DNA from: an uncultured Acidimicrobiales bacterium
GTDB lineage: Bacteria; Actinomycetota; Acidimicrobiia; Acidimicrobiales; SHLQ01
Direction of reading: 5' to 3'
NCBI GenBank assembly: GCA_938041035.1
Contig: CALHYX010000035.1
Coordinates: 116,114 to 180,113 of the forward strand
DNA: 64,000 nucleotides
Shown: positions 17,258 to 25,922 of the stretch, piece after piece
How the letters are laid out: every line of letters begins with the position of its first letter
Numbering within the stretch: the first letter of the stretch is position 1
Notes under the pieces: generated by a model
What the model was told of the DNA's origin: nothing
Databases searched by the model: none
The model's input: only the letters and a program-made list of their open reading frames with translations
Made by a program: the position numbers and the translations under genes

Positions 17258-18852
17258 CGTTTGACCGCCAGCTTCAGCGCGGGTCGCCGATCATCGCTCG
17301 GCACCCCGGCAAGGGGAATGGGTGGAGACTCGCCGGAACCCGAGGGCCGACCAATGCCGGGGGTTCCGAGGGCCAGGGCGACGAGAAGAAACGGCAGTAC
17401 CTGGCTGCGCTGCCGCGTGAGGATGCCGAAGTTGCCAATGGCGGAGAACAGGTACGCGAACGTGAACACGAACGACATCGCATAGGCGACGAACGCGTTG
17501 CGTCGGATGCGCACCATCGAACCGGCCACCGCCCTCACGCTGGCGATGATGCCGACCAGAATCGCCGTCGACTCAGCCGAACTCAGCAACGCAAGCGCGG
17601 AACGGGCTTCGAACGGGAAGGGCCGAAAGAGCACGGTAACGACGGCCCAGGGAACGTCCGCGGGCGAGTTGATACGAGCCGCATCGAACTGGGCCCCGCC
17701 CTGCGTGGTCTGATCCTGCGTGCGGTCGAGGGCGACGCCGATCGAGCCGGTGTTCGACAGCTGATCCACGTTGAGGAGCTGTTCGGTCGCTCCGGCGAGC
17801 ACGGCCCCGGCGGCCACCAACGCGATGATGCCGGCCGCCTTGGCGATCGACGCGGTGAGCGAGTCACCGATCGGGGCCCGCAGTACGGAGGCCACGATGA
17901 CCGAGGTGACAAAGATCAAACCGACGTGCGGACGAATGAGACTGACCACGGTGAGCCCCAGGGCGCCGAGGAGCAGGCCGCGAGGCATTCGCTGCAACAG
18001 CAGGGCGCAGCCGAGCGAGGCCAGGCCGAGGCCAAACACCATGATCGATTCCTTGCCGATGCTGGAGGGCCAGTACAGCAGCGTCGGACAAAAGAAGAGC
18101 GCGAGCGCGTACCGCTTGTGGTTGGCGGCGGGCAGGGCGATCACCACGGCCCGGTAAAACATCATCAGCCCGCAAAACCCGAGGGTGGAGAACACGAGGA
18201 ACGTGGCGACGTAACTCGAGTTGGTGAGCACGTGAACGATGCCGGTCAGGTAGCGGATGGTCCCCGTCCCCGGGATACTCCGGCCGGTCGGCGCAAGGAA
18301 GTCCAGTTGACGAAACGCGGTCGCCAGTCGGGCACCTTCGGCGTCGTAGACCACCGCGTCGACGCCGCCGAGAAATCGAAATCCGGTGCCGAGGAACTTC
18401 ACCGACAGCGAGAGCCACAGCACGGCGCCGAGGTTGAACGTCGTTTCCCGACGCGCCATGCGGCGGATGAGCGGTGTCATCACCGCGAGCAGCACCGGTA
18501 TCGCGAGGAGCCCACCGCCGGTCGGGCGCGGCGCGTTGGTGTGGCCCCAGACATAGAACCCGGCCACGCCGAGCAGCACGATCGGGACCAACGGCATCAA
18601 CCAGTCGAGCGGTTGACGGGCCCCGTCGACATCGCCGGTGGGGGCGACGGGTTCGGTCGCGTTCGGCGAAGGGCTCGGTCGCGCCCGGCCGGTTCGCCTC
18701 GTCGAAGTCGACGGTGCGGCATCTCTCGCCGGGGTTGGAGGTGCGACGACCGGCGACGGCGCGGGGCGACCCGGACCACTGCGCCGGCGCCGGTGATCCG
18801 CGAGCCGGGCTCGGCGTTCACTGGGCCGGGGAAAGGCGCGGTCGGTCATCAC
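17254..18852 (-). CDS. Wzy-like polysaccharide polymerase/ligase, polytopic membrane protein
   Basis: A 532-residue protein. The first 80 residues are Arg/Pro-rich and cytoplasmic; about ten or eleven transmembrane helices follow, with a large outer loop near residues 365-410. The sequences LLYWPSSIGKESIM and FSAIGNFGILTRQRSQV are reminiscent of membrane proteins in exopolysaccharide clusters, and topology plus context point to a Wzy-type polymerase. The family cannot be confirmed by motif, because Wzy proteins are very diverse. The start is GTG 18852 or ATG 18849; both overlap the BY-kinase stop (GTGATGA). The 3' end overlaps the HprK-like start by 4 nt. Confidence 0.75.
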   Translation of the reverse strand: MMTDRAFPRPSERRARLADHRRRRSGPGRPAPSPVVAPPTPARDAAPSTSTRRTGRARPSPSPNATEPVAPTGDVDGARQPLDWLMPLVPIVLLGVAGFYVWGHTNAPRPTGGGLLAIPVLLAVMTPLIRRMARRETTFNLGAVLWLSLSVKFLGTGFRFLGGVDAVVYDAEGARLATAFRQLDFLAPTGRSIPGTGTIRYLTGIVHVLTNSSYVATFLVFSTLGFCGLMMFYRAVVIALPAANHKRYALALFFCPTLLYWPSSIGKESIMVFGLGLASLGCALLLQRMPRGLLLGALGLTVVSLIRPHVGLIFVTSVIVASVLRAPIGDSLTASIAKAAGIIALVAAGAVLAGATEQLLNVDQLSNTGSIGVALDRTQDQTTQGGAQFDAARINSPADVPWAVVTVLFRPFPFEARSALALLSSAESTAILVGIIASVRAVAGSMVRIRRNAFVAYAMSFVFTFAYLFSAIGNFGILTRQRSQVLPFLLVALALGTPGIGRPSGSGESPPIPLAGVPSDDRRPALKLAVKR

Positions 18853-20666
18853 GACCGGGCGGGTTCACCGGAGGGTTCGATCCGATCACCGTGATCTGGT
18901 TGGGCCGGGTCACCGGTCGTGTCGCCAGTCTTGTCATCCACTTCGATCCCGGCGTCCGCCGGCGCTCGACGGGGGCGCCGTTGCCCGGATCGGGTTGGGC
19001 CCCGGCGGCCGGATCGTTGCAGGTAGGGGTCGTCGCCGTCGTAGTAGTACTCGCGAGCGTTCGGCACCTCGCGGGCCCCGATCAGGGTGACGCCGAGAAT
19101 CGATGCGGCGCGACGTTCGAGGAGCTCCACCGCCCGGTCGGCGGCCTCGCGAGTGGTCTTGCCCGTGCTCACGACCAGCACCACGTGATCAGCGCTCGAC
19201 AACACGTCGGCCGCGTCGTTCGTGGTCAGCAGCGGCGCCGTGTCGAGCAGGATGACATCGAAACGGTCTCGCGCCCGTTCGATCACCCGGCGTTGGGCGG
19301 CCAGCACTTCGGCGGGGGTGGGTTCGGCCTCCTCGGGCAGCACGTGGGTGATGAGGTGAACGCCGGGAACGGACGTGAGGTTGACCCGCTGGGCGCGCAC
19401 ATCGCCGCCGAGGTAATCGGTGAGCCGGGGGCGCCGGAAATCACAGTTGATGACCAGGACCTCCTTATCCGCCTCGGCGAGCACGACGGCCAGGTTCGCC
19501 ACGGTCGTCGTCTTGCCCTCGGACGGGCCGGGGGAGGTCACGAGCACCACGTGGGCGCGGGAGCGATCCGTCGGATCGAGTGACGCCTCGCCGTACTCGA
19601 GCGCCGATCGCAGCACGCGATAGGCCTCGGCGGCCCGCGAGCGAGGCGCCGTGAACGCCATGACGTCGGTCTGGCGGCGTTGACGGCGGTTCAACGGCGG
19701 AATCTCGGCGACGACGGGTAGATCGATCGTCATCTCCACGTCGTCCTTGTTACGCAACCGGGGATCGATTCGGTCGAGCACCAGCACCGCAGCGACCGCG
19801 AGGAACAGCCCGAGTCCGCCGCCGAGCAGCCCGCGACCCATCGGACCCGCAGGGATCGGCAGGCCGGTCGAACGACTCGTTCGGCGTTCATCCGCGGCTC
19901 CGGCCGTCACACCGATGTCGACGTTGCGGCCACTCGCGCCGTCCAGGAGTGCCTGACGGTAGGCGTCGTCACCGATCTCTCGGGCCGACGCCCCTTCGAG
20001 GGTTTCGATCGGAACGATCGGGGCCCCTTCGGCCCGCTTGGCGATCAGCGCATTGTCGGCCCGGGCGCGAAGCGACCGGTACTGATCCTCCTGGTCCTGG
20101 AGCAGCGAGACCTCGCCATCGTTGCCATCGGCACGCGCTGAGGAGAGGTTCTGTCGAATTTCGGCGAGGTCGCGTTCGGCCTGGTCGAGCCGGGTCTCCA
20201 AACCCTGGAGCTCGCCGTCGTACAGGGCCGTCGCCTCGGCGTTCAGAAACGCCAGGAGCGAGGCGGCCAGCTCATCGGCGACCTCGACCGCGGCCGCATC
20301 GGTTTCGCCGTAGGCCGTGATGGCCATCGTCTGGGAGTTGGTGTCCACCGAGACATGGGCCCGCGACGCCACGTCGGACTCATCGCGCCCCAGCAGGGCG
20401 GCGACGGTGGCCGGCACCTCTCCCTGGGTTACCCGCTGCGCGAGCTGGGCCAGGTTGCGGGTGTCGAGCGTTCGGGTGTCCTCGGGAATGTTGGCGTCGA
20501 TGATGAGGGTGTGCGTGGCGGCGTAGCGGGTGATCTCGACCGGAATCGGATCCGCGTCCTCGGAAACCGTGGCCGACACGAAACCGGCAACGGCGCCCAG
20601 CAGTACAAGCCCAGCGACCAGTCGCCAGCGGCGACGCAGGACGCGAACGAAGCGCAGAAACTCCAT
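18849..20666 (-). CDS. Wzz chain-length domain fused to a BY-type tyrosine kinase
   Basis: A 605-residue capsule/exopolysaccharide co-polymerase. A first transmembrane helix (about 15-33) is followed by an extracytoplasmic Wzz domain with coiled coil (145-210), a second helix (about 278-298) and a cytosolic kinase. The kinase shows Walker A GPSEGKTT (380-387), Walker A' VLVINCDF (403-410) and Walker B VILLDT (471-476). A C-terminal tyrosine cluster (YYY at 540-542, Tyr548) is the probable autophosphorylation site. The start at 20666 (MEFLRFVRVLRRRWRLV) gives the normal Wzz N-terminus. First gene of a three-gene operon with the polymerase and the PqqD-HprK protein. Confidence 0.92.
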   Translation of the reverse strand: MEFLRFVRVLRRRWRLVAGLVLLGAVAGFVSATVSEDADPIPVEITRYAATHTLIIDANIPEDTRTLDTRNLAQLAQRVTQGEVPATVAALLGRDESDVASRAHVSVDTNSQTMAITAYGETDAAAVEVADELAASLLAFLNAEATALYDGELQGLETRLDQAERDLAEIRQNLSSARADGNDGEVSLLQDQEDQYRSLRARADNALIAKRAEGAPIVPIETLEGASAREIGDDAYRQALLDGASGRNVDIGVTAGAADERRTSRSTGLPIPAGPMGRGLLGGGLGLFLAVAAVLVLDRIDPRLRNKDDVEMTIDLPVVAEIPPLNRRQRRQTDVMAFTAPRSRAAEAYRVLRSALEYGEASLDPTDRSRAHVVLVTSPGPSEGKTTTVANLAVVLAEADKEVLVINCDFRRPRLTDYLGGDVRAQRVNLTSVPGVHLITHVLPEEAEPTPAEVLAAQRRVIERARDRFDVILLDTAPLLTTNDAADVLSSADHVVLVVSTGKTTREAADRAVELLERRAASILGVTLIGAREVPNAREYYYDGDDPYLQRSGRRGPTRSGQRRPRRAPADAGIEVDDKTGDTTGDPAQPDHGDRIEPSGEPARS

Positions 20667-20724
20667 GGTTTGAGGGGGACCCAATTCTCTCAGGGAACAC
20701 AGGTGGACACTTGAATGTTCGTCC

Positions 20725-20753
20725 CCATCGGCCGAATGGAGCCCATCGTGAGA
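20725..20753. promoter_or_regulatory. Intergenic element A (copy 1 of the paired CCATCGGCCGA element)
   Basis: CCATCGGCCGA, then 8 nt, then CATCGTGAGA, between the divergent BY-kinase and aminotransferase genes. The same two blocks with the same 8-nt spacing recur at 33041-33069. The first block contains the palindrome TCGGCCGA. A shared regulator site or promoter is the likely explanation. Confidence 0.55.
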
Positions 20754-20776
20754 TGCCACTTCGGGAGACTTCCTCG

Positions 20777-21895
20777 GTGAACCGAATCTTCCTATCGCCG
20801 CCCCATATGACCGAGTGTGACCGCAACGCGCTACTCGCCGCGTTCGACTCGAACTGGATCGCTCCGGTGGGTCCCGACCTCGAACGGTTCGAAGCCGCGG
20901 TGGCCTCGGTCGCGGGGGTGGACCACGCCGTCGCCCTCAGCTCGGGCTCCGCGGGGCTGCACCTCGCGCTGCAACTGATCGGGGTCGGCCCCGGCGACGA
21001 GGTGATCGTGCCGAGTCTCACGTTCGCCGCCACCGCCAACGCCGTGACGTATCTGGGGGCGACACCGACGTTCGTCGACTCCGAGGCCGCCTCGTGGAAC
21101 CTCGACCCGGACCTGCTCGCAGAGGGGCTGGCCGAGGCTGCGGCCGCAGGCGCGCTCCCTGCGGCGGTCGTGACGGTGGACCTGTACGGCCAGTGCGCCG
21201 ACTACGACCGGATCCTCGCCGCCTGCGCCGAATACGACGTTCCGGTGATCGAAGACGCCGCCGAGGCGTTGGGAGCCACGTATCGGGGCCGACCCGCCGG
21301 CAGCTTTGGCCAGGCGGGGGTGTTCTCGTTCAACGGGAACAAGATCCTGACCACCAGCGGTGGAGGCATGCTCGTCGCCCCCGACGAATCGTTGGTACAG
21401 CGGGCCCGCCATCTGGCCACCCAGGCTCGCGAGCCGGAGCCGCACTACGAACATCACGAAATCGGGTACAACTACCGGCTCAGCAATCTGCTCGCCGCCC
21501 TCGGCCACGCCCAGGTGAGCCAGCTGGCCGAGCGAATCGCTCGGCGCCGCGAAATCGAACACATCTACCGGAGCCGGCTCGGCGCGATCGACGGCATCGG
21601 GTTCATGCCCCACCCCGACACCGGGACGCCGAACCACTGGCTGACGGTGATCACCGTCGACGAACAGCGATTCGGACTGACCCCCCACGAGCTGATCGCC
21701 AAGCTCGCCGCCGCCGACATCGAGGCTCGTCCGGCGTGGAAGCCCATGCATCTCCAACCGATCTTCGCGGAACTCCCGATGCGAGGCGGGGCCGTGGCCG
21801 AAACCGTCTTCGCCACCGGCGTCTGTCTACCGAGCGGCTCGGCCATGACCGACGCGGACCAGAGTCGGGTCATCGAGGCGATCGAGTATCGATGA
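20777..21895 (+). CDS. DegT/DnrJ/EryC1 sugar aminotransferase, EpsN/PglE-like
   Basis: A 372-residue PLP enzyme. In EpsN/PglE it converts a UDP-4-keto-6-deoxy-N-acetylhexosamine to the 4-amino sugar using glutamate. The N-terminus IFLSPPHM...SNWIAPVGP closely matches what I recall of Bacillus EpsN. PLP lysine is Lys189 in FSFNGNKILTTSGGG, and VIEDAAEALG carries the pyridine-binding Asp. Two starts are possible: GTG 20777 with GGGAG nearby, or ATG 20753 at the edge of element A; the first gives the better alignment. Its stop overlaps the next glycosyltransferase by 4 nt. Dehydratase, acetyltransferase and phosphoglycosyltransferase partners lie 8-12 kb away. Confidence 0.9.
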   Translation: MNRIFLSPPHMTECDRNALLAAFDSNWIAPVGPDLERFEAAVASVAGVDHAVALSSGSAGLHLALQLIGVGPGDEVIVPSLTFAATANAVTYLGATPTFVDSEAASWNLDPDLLAEGLAEAAAAGALPAAVVTVDLYGQCADYDRILAACAEYDVPVIEDAAEALGATYRGRPAGSFGQAGVFSFNGNKILTTSGGGMLVAPDESLVQRARHLATQAREPEPHYEHHEIGYNYRLSNLLAALGHAQVSQLAERIARRREIEHIYRSRLGAIDGIGFMPHPDTGTPNHWLTVITVDEQRFGLTPHELIAKLAAADIEARPAWKPMHLQPIFAELPMRGGAVAETVFATGVCLPSGSAMTDADQSRVIEAIEYR

Positions 21896-23013
21896 CCGAA
21901 CGCGTGCGGGTGCTTCAGCTGATCAAGGGACTCGGCCCCGGTGGCGCGGAGCAGCTGGTTCTCCAGCAGGCGCGCAAGCGCGACCGCGCCCGATTCGACT
22001 ATCGGGCCGCCTACGTCGTCCCGGGGAAAAGCCACCTCGTCGAGCAACTCGAACGCGAGGACGTCGACGTGACCTGTCTCGGGCGCGGCGGACGACTCGG
22101 CGCCGCGACCTGGCCATGGCGCCTGCGCCAACTGCTGAGCGCCGGCCGCTTCGACGTTGTCCACGTGCACTCGCCCCTCCTGGCGGCCGGCTGTCGCGTC
22201 CTGGCCCGCACCGTGCGCCACCGGCCCCGCGTCATAACGACCGAACACAACCGATGGCCACGGCACAAGCGCCCGACCCGATGGGCGAATCGAGCGACCC
22301 TCGCGCTCGATGACGCCACCGTCGCCGTTTCCACCGACGTGGCCCGCAGCATGCCGCAACGCCACCGGTCGACGATCGACGTCCTCGTACACGGGATCGA
22401 TCTCGACGCCGTCCACGCCGTCAGCGACGAACGCGCCGCCGTCCGCGCCGAACTCGGGATCGACGACGAACAACTCGTGGTCGGCATCGTCGCCAACCTC
22501 CGACCGGAAAAGGGCTACGACGTACTTCTGCGAGCGGCTGCGCTCGTGATCGCCGAGCGGCCCGACGTCGTCTTCGTGAGCGTCGGTCAGGGCCCGCTGG
22601 CCGACGAGATCGCCGAGCAACACGACCACCTGGCTCTGGGCGACGGGTTTCGGCTCCTCGGATATCGGGCCGATGCCACTCGGGTGATGGCCGGATTCGA
22701 CGTCTTCACGATGGCGTCGCGCCACGAAGGTCTGCCCGTCGCGCTGATGGATGCGCTCGCCCTGGGGCTGCCGGTCGTCGCGACGACCGCCGGCGGAATC
22801 CCCCAGGCGGTCCGGAACGAAACCCAGGCGGTGCTCGTACCGCCCGACGACGAACGGGCCCTGGCCGAGGCGATCATCCGCGTGGCCCGCGACGACTCGC
22901 TCCGCGCCCGCCTCGGGGCGGCCGCGGCCGAACGAGCCGACGCCTTCGACGTGGACCGAACCACCGACTGGCTGGAGTCGCGCTACGTCGACGTGCTGGC
23001 CGGGGCCCGATGA
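21892..23013 (+). CDS. GT4-family glycosyltransferase
   Basis: A 373-residue GT-B fold enzyme. The N-terminal acceptor domain begins VLQLIKGLGPGGAEQLVL, a typical GT4 opening with the GGAE loop, and contains FDVVHVHSP. The C-terminal donor domain has VANLRPEKGYDVLLRA and the nucleotide-sugar-binding MASRHEGLPVALMDALALGLPVV, in which the E(x7)E region is present. It likely adds one sugar to the lipid-linked repeat unit; donor and acceptor are unknown. It overlaps both neighbours by 4 nt (ATGA), so aminotransferase, this gene and the sulfotransferase form one operon. Confidence 0.9.
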   Translation: MTERVRVLQLIKGLGPGGAEQLVLQQARKRDRARFDYRAAYVVPGKSHLVEQLEREDVDVTCLGRGGRLGAATWPWRLRQLLSAGRFDVVHVHSPLLAAGCRVLARTVRHRPRVITTEHNRWPRHKRPTRWANRATLALDDATVAVSTDVARSMPQRHRSTIDVLVHGIDLDAVHAVSDERAAVRAELGIDDEQLVVGIVANLRPEKGYDVLLRAAALVIAERPDVVFVSVGQGPLADEIAEQHDHLALGDGFRLLGYRADATRVMAGFDVFTMASRHEGLPVALMDALALGLPVVATTAGGIPQAVRNETQAVLVPPDDERALAEAIIRVARDDSLRARLGAAAAERADAFDVDRTTDWLESRYVDVLAGAR

Positions 23014-23858
23014 GCACGTCAGGCCGCACCGACGGTCCGGTCGACATTCTCATCGTTGGCGCCATGCGCTCCGGCACGACCACGATCGCCCGCCACCTCG
23101 GCGCCCACCCCGACGTGCACTGCGCAGCCGCCAAGGAGGTGCACTACTTCGACCGGCACTACGACGCCGGACCGCAGTGGTACCGCGAGCAACTCGGCGG
23201 GCGGCGCCACCAACTGCGGCTCGACGCCACTCCGAACTACATGCACGATCCGCAGGCGATCGCCCGCATCGGCCGCGACGCGCCCGACGCCCACATCATC
23301 GTCAGCCTGCGCGACCCGGTGAAACGGGCCTACAGCCACTACTGGCACAACGTCGCTCGGGGCAAGGAGCCGCTCTCCTTCGCCGCCGCCCTGGCCGCGG
23401 AACCCGAGCGATTGGCCGCCGATCGCCTGACCCGAGCATGGTTCTCCTACCGCGATCGGGGCTTCTACGGCCGCCAGATCGCCGCGCTGCTCGACGAGGT
23501 CGACCCCCGCCTCGTCCACCTCGTCGACTTCGACCGCTACGCACAGGACCAGGGACGCTCACTCCTCGACCTGTGTGCGCGACTGGGCCTGGCCCCGCCC
23601 ACTGCGATCGAGCCCGAGCGGCCCCGGGCCAACGGATACCAGGGGTTCCGGTCGCTTCGCCTCCGCCGTTTCGGAGCCCAGCTCCCGGCGCCGCTTCGTC
23701 GTGCGGTCGGTCGGATCAACCGGGTGGAGACGTCCTATCCACCACTGCCGACCGCCACCGCCGAAGCGCTGCGGGCGGAGTACGCCGAGGACCAGGAGCT
23801 GCTCGCCCGGCTTCGTCGACAACTCGCAGGTCAGGAAGAACTGCGCAACGCCGCGTAG
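23010..23858 (+). CDS. Sulfotransferase domain protein
   Basis: A 282-residue PAPS-dependent sulfotransferase. The 5'-phosphosulfate loop is GAMRSGTTT (17-25) and the 3'-phosphate site is SLRDPVKRAYSHYWH (99 on), both close to consensus. The KEVHYFDRHY motif is shared with heparan/NodH-type carbohydrate sulfotransferases. It implies that the polymer or glycan of this locus can be sulfated. The start overlaps the upstream glycosyltransferase by 4 nt, and the 3' end overlaps the convergent GT4 gene by 28 nt. Confidence 0.88.
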   Translation: MSTSGRTDGPVDILIVGAMRSGTTTIARHLGAHPDVHCAAAKEVHYFDRHYDAGPQWYREQLGGRRHQLRLDATPNYMHDPQAIARIGRDAPDAHIIVSLRDPVKRAYSHYWHNVARGKEPLSFAAALAAEPERLAADRLTRAWFSYRDRGFYGRQIAALLDEVDPRLVHLVDFDRYAQDQGRSLLDLCARLGLAPPTAIEPERPRANGYQGFRSLRLRRFGAQLPAPLRRAVGRINRVETSYPPLPTATAEALRAEYAEDQELLARLRRQLAGQEELRNAA

Positions 23859-25048
23859 GTCTCGAGGGTGACCCGAATCTGGGCGTTCTGGTCAAAGTCG
23901 GTCTGCGACTTCTCGTAGGAGGCTCGAGCCATCGCGTTCCGAAGCGAATCATCGCCCGCTATCGCCTCCAAGCCGTTGGCCAGCGACACCGGGTCACGCG
24001 GTTCGACCAGCAGGCCGGACACCCCATCGTCGACGACCTGACGGCCGCCGCGAATGTTGGTGACGACCAGCGGAAGACCGCAGGCCGCCGCCTCCATCGC
24101 CGAGCGGGGGAACCCCTCGCGGTACGAAGCCAGGGCGTACAGGTCGAAGAGCGGGTAGAGCTCCTCGACGTCGTCTCGCCGACCGAGAAAGACCACACCG
24201 TCGTCCTCCGCCCGCTGCATCAGCTCGGGGGCGATGGCGTCGGCCTTGTCCGGTTCGCTCGGGCCGACGACGGCGAACTTGAGCCGGGGGCACCGATCAC
24301 GAAGTTCGTGCACCGCGGCGAACACCTCGCGGTAGCCCTTTTCGACGACGAGGCGTCCGACCAGGCCACACACGACATCATCGGGTCCAAAGCCCAGTTC
24401 GCGGCGGCGGTGGGCAACCTCGCCCGGCGCCAGCCGATCGATGGTGAAGCGATCGAGGTCGACCCCGTTGCCGAGCAGGCGCACCCGATCGGCGGGAATC
24501 CGCAGGTCCAGCAGCGTGTCGACGTCTTCGGGGTTCTGCACCAGTTCGGCGTGCGAGCAGGTGGCGGCGAGCCGTTCGAGCCCGTACACCGCGGCGCGAC
24601 GGGCCGGTCCGTCGGTGGGCTGGGCGTACAGGCCGTGCACGGTGTTGACGATGTGGGGCACGCCGGCGGCGCGTGCGGCAATACGGCCGAGGACCCCCGG
24701 CTTGGGGTTGTGGGTGTGCACGATCTCCGGGCGCTCGCGGCGAAAGAGGGCGAGCAGTTCCTTGAACGCCCTCAGATCCGACGCCGGGTCCATCGCCCGG
24801 GTGAGGTGGGAGACCGACACGTGCCGCAGTCCCGACTCGGCCAACGCCGCCACGTGAGGCCCGGGGGCCGAGGCGCAGACGACGTCGTACCCGGCATCGG
24901 CGAACGCCTCGAGTTGCGGGCGCAACAGCCAGTCGAGGCTCATGTCGGTCGTCGTGAGGTGAATAACCCGCGGGCGGCCGCTCACCGTCGCAACGGTCGG
25001 CTCTCGGTGAGCGACCGCGGAGCGATCATTGGACTGCAGTGCCGTCAT
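23831..25048 (-). CDS. GT4-family glycosyltransferase, PglA/EpsD-like
   Basis: A 405-residue GT-B enzyme. HTHNPKPGVLGRIAARAAGVPHIVNTVHG is characteristic of the PglA branch, which adds GalNAc to undecaprenyl-diphospho-bacillosamine. The donor domain carries GRLVVEKGY and ASYREGFPRSAMEAAACGLP. Given the bacillosamine-type genes in the locus, a role as the second-sugar transferase is a reasonable inference. It follows the deacetylase by 10 nt on the same strand. The start ATG lies in the first copy of a 12-bp direct repeat (GTGCCGTCATCG, 25039-25050 and 25053-25064). Confidence 0.88.
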   Translation of the reverse strand: MTALQSNDRSAVAHREPTVATVSGRPRVIHLTTTDMSLDWLLRPQLEAFADAGYDVVCASAPGPHVAALAESGLRHVSVSHLTRAMDPASDLRAFKELLALFRRERPEIVHTHNPKPGVLGRIAARAAGVPHIVNTVHGLYAQPTDGPARRAAVYGLERLAATCSHAELVQNPEDVDTLLDLRIPADRVRLLGNGVDLDRFTIDRLAPGEVAHRRRELGFGPDDVVCGLVGRLVVEKGYREVFAAVHELRDRCPRLKFAVVGPSEPDKADAIAPELMQRAEDDGVVFLGRRDDVEELYPLFDLYALASYREGFPRSAMEAAACGLPLVVTNIRGGRQVVDDGVSGLLVEPRDPVSLANGLEAIAGDDSLRNAMARASYEKSQTDFDQNAQIRVTLETYAALRSSS

Positions 25049-25064
25049 CGTGGTGCCGTCATCG
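25039..25064. repeat. 12-bp direct repeat at the deacetylase/glycosyltransferase junction
   Basis: GTGCCGTCATCG occurs at 25039-25050 and again at 25053-25064. The copies hold the glycosyltransferase ATG and the deacetylase TGA respectively. It is probably a small local duplication at the gene junction. Confidence 0.7.
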
Positions 25065-25922
25065 GGTGAGGCCCGCGTACCGGCGTCGGTTCACGAGTCG
25101 CCGCACATCGTCCTCGAGCTGCATACCGCCCTGCACCTTGTGCTCAAAGAAGGTGAGACCGTCGCTCACCTGCACGGGCGAGCGCGCCAGACGGTGAAGG
25201 TCGGTGCCCTCGGCGGGGTTCGGTCGCGTGCCGGCGACCGCAGCGGAACGGAACCGCATTCGCACCATGGCCTCGACGGCATTGCGGGCACGCACCGCCT
25301 TCGGGTAGGCGAAGTGGTCGGCGGCGATACCGAGTTCGTCTTCGAGCAGTTCGATCGACCGGTCGAGCTCGCGCGCCGCGGTGCGGATGTCGACCCGGTC
25401 GAGCAGCGCGTGGCCGTGGGTGTGCGAGCCCACCGTGACCAAGCCGGTGGCGAGGCAATCGCGCAACCCGGCCCACGACAACGGGTGGCCCTCATCGGGG
25501 AACGACTCCTGTTCGTCGATGTAGCGGGTTGCGACGTACAGGGTGGCGGGTACCTGGTAGCACTCGAGGATGGGCACGGCGACATCGGCAAAGTCGGCGG
25601 TGCCGTCGTCGAAGGTGACCACCACCTTGCCGGTGAGATCATCACCCGCCAGGAGACCGGCGACCGCGGTGTCGATGTCGACGACCATGTCGTCGCAGGC
25701 CAGTCGGGCCATCTGTTCCTCAAACAGGGTCACCGGCAGGTCGACTTCGATGCCGCTCTTGGCACCAACGCGGTGATACACCAGCACGACGAGGCCGCGG
25801 CGCGGGCGGCGAAGCTGGTCTGAGGCGTGGGCGACGAGCTTGGTCGCCTGACGTAGTACTCCGGTCACCGTAGACAGATCGGCCGACCGCTCGCCGTTTG
25901 AAGCTCTAGATTGAGCGGCCAT
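25059..25922 (-). CDS. Polysaccharide deacetylase (NodB/CE4 family)
   Basis: A protein of up to 287 residues with a CE4 deacetylase fold. Motif 1 TFDDG supplies the base and metal Asp, and motif 2 SHTHGH supplies the metal histidines. LVVLVYHRVG at the start of the domain is also typical. It would remove N- or O-acetyl groups from the polymer. No clear signal peptide is seen, so it may act on a lipid-linked precursor or use an N-terminal helix. The ATG at 25922 overlaps the divergent GNAT start codon; GTG 25868 (18 codons later) is a credible alternative. Upstream partner of the PglA-like transferase. Confidence 0.87.
   Translation of the reverse strand: MAAQSRASNGERSADLSTVTGVLRQATKLVAHASDQLRRPRRGLVVLVYHRVGAKSGIEVDLPVTLFEEQMARLACDDMVVDIDTAVAGLLAGDDLTGKVVVTFDDGTADFADVAVPILECYQVPATLYVATRYIDEQESFPDEGHPLSWAGLRDCLATGLVTVGSHTHGHALLDRVDIRTAARELDRSIELLEDELGIAADHFAYPKAVRARNAVEAMVRMRFRSAAVAGTRPNPAEGTDLHRLARSPVQVSDGLTFFEHKVQGGMQLEDDVRRLVNRRRYAGLTR
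25907..25912 (+). promoter_or_regulatory. Possible -10 box for the GNAT-like gene at 25921
   Basis: TAGATT, 8 nt before the ATG. The spacing is slightly longer than at the other leaderless candidates. It lies inside the longest version of the divergent deacetylase gene. Confidence 0.3.
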
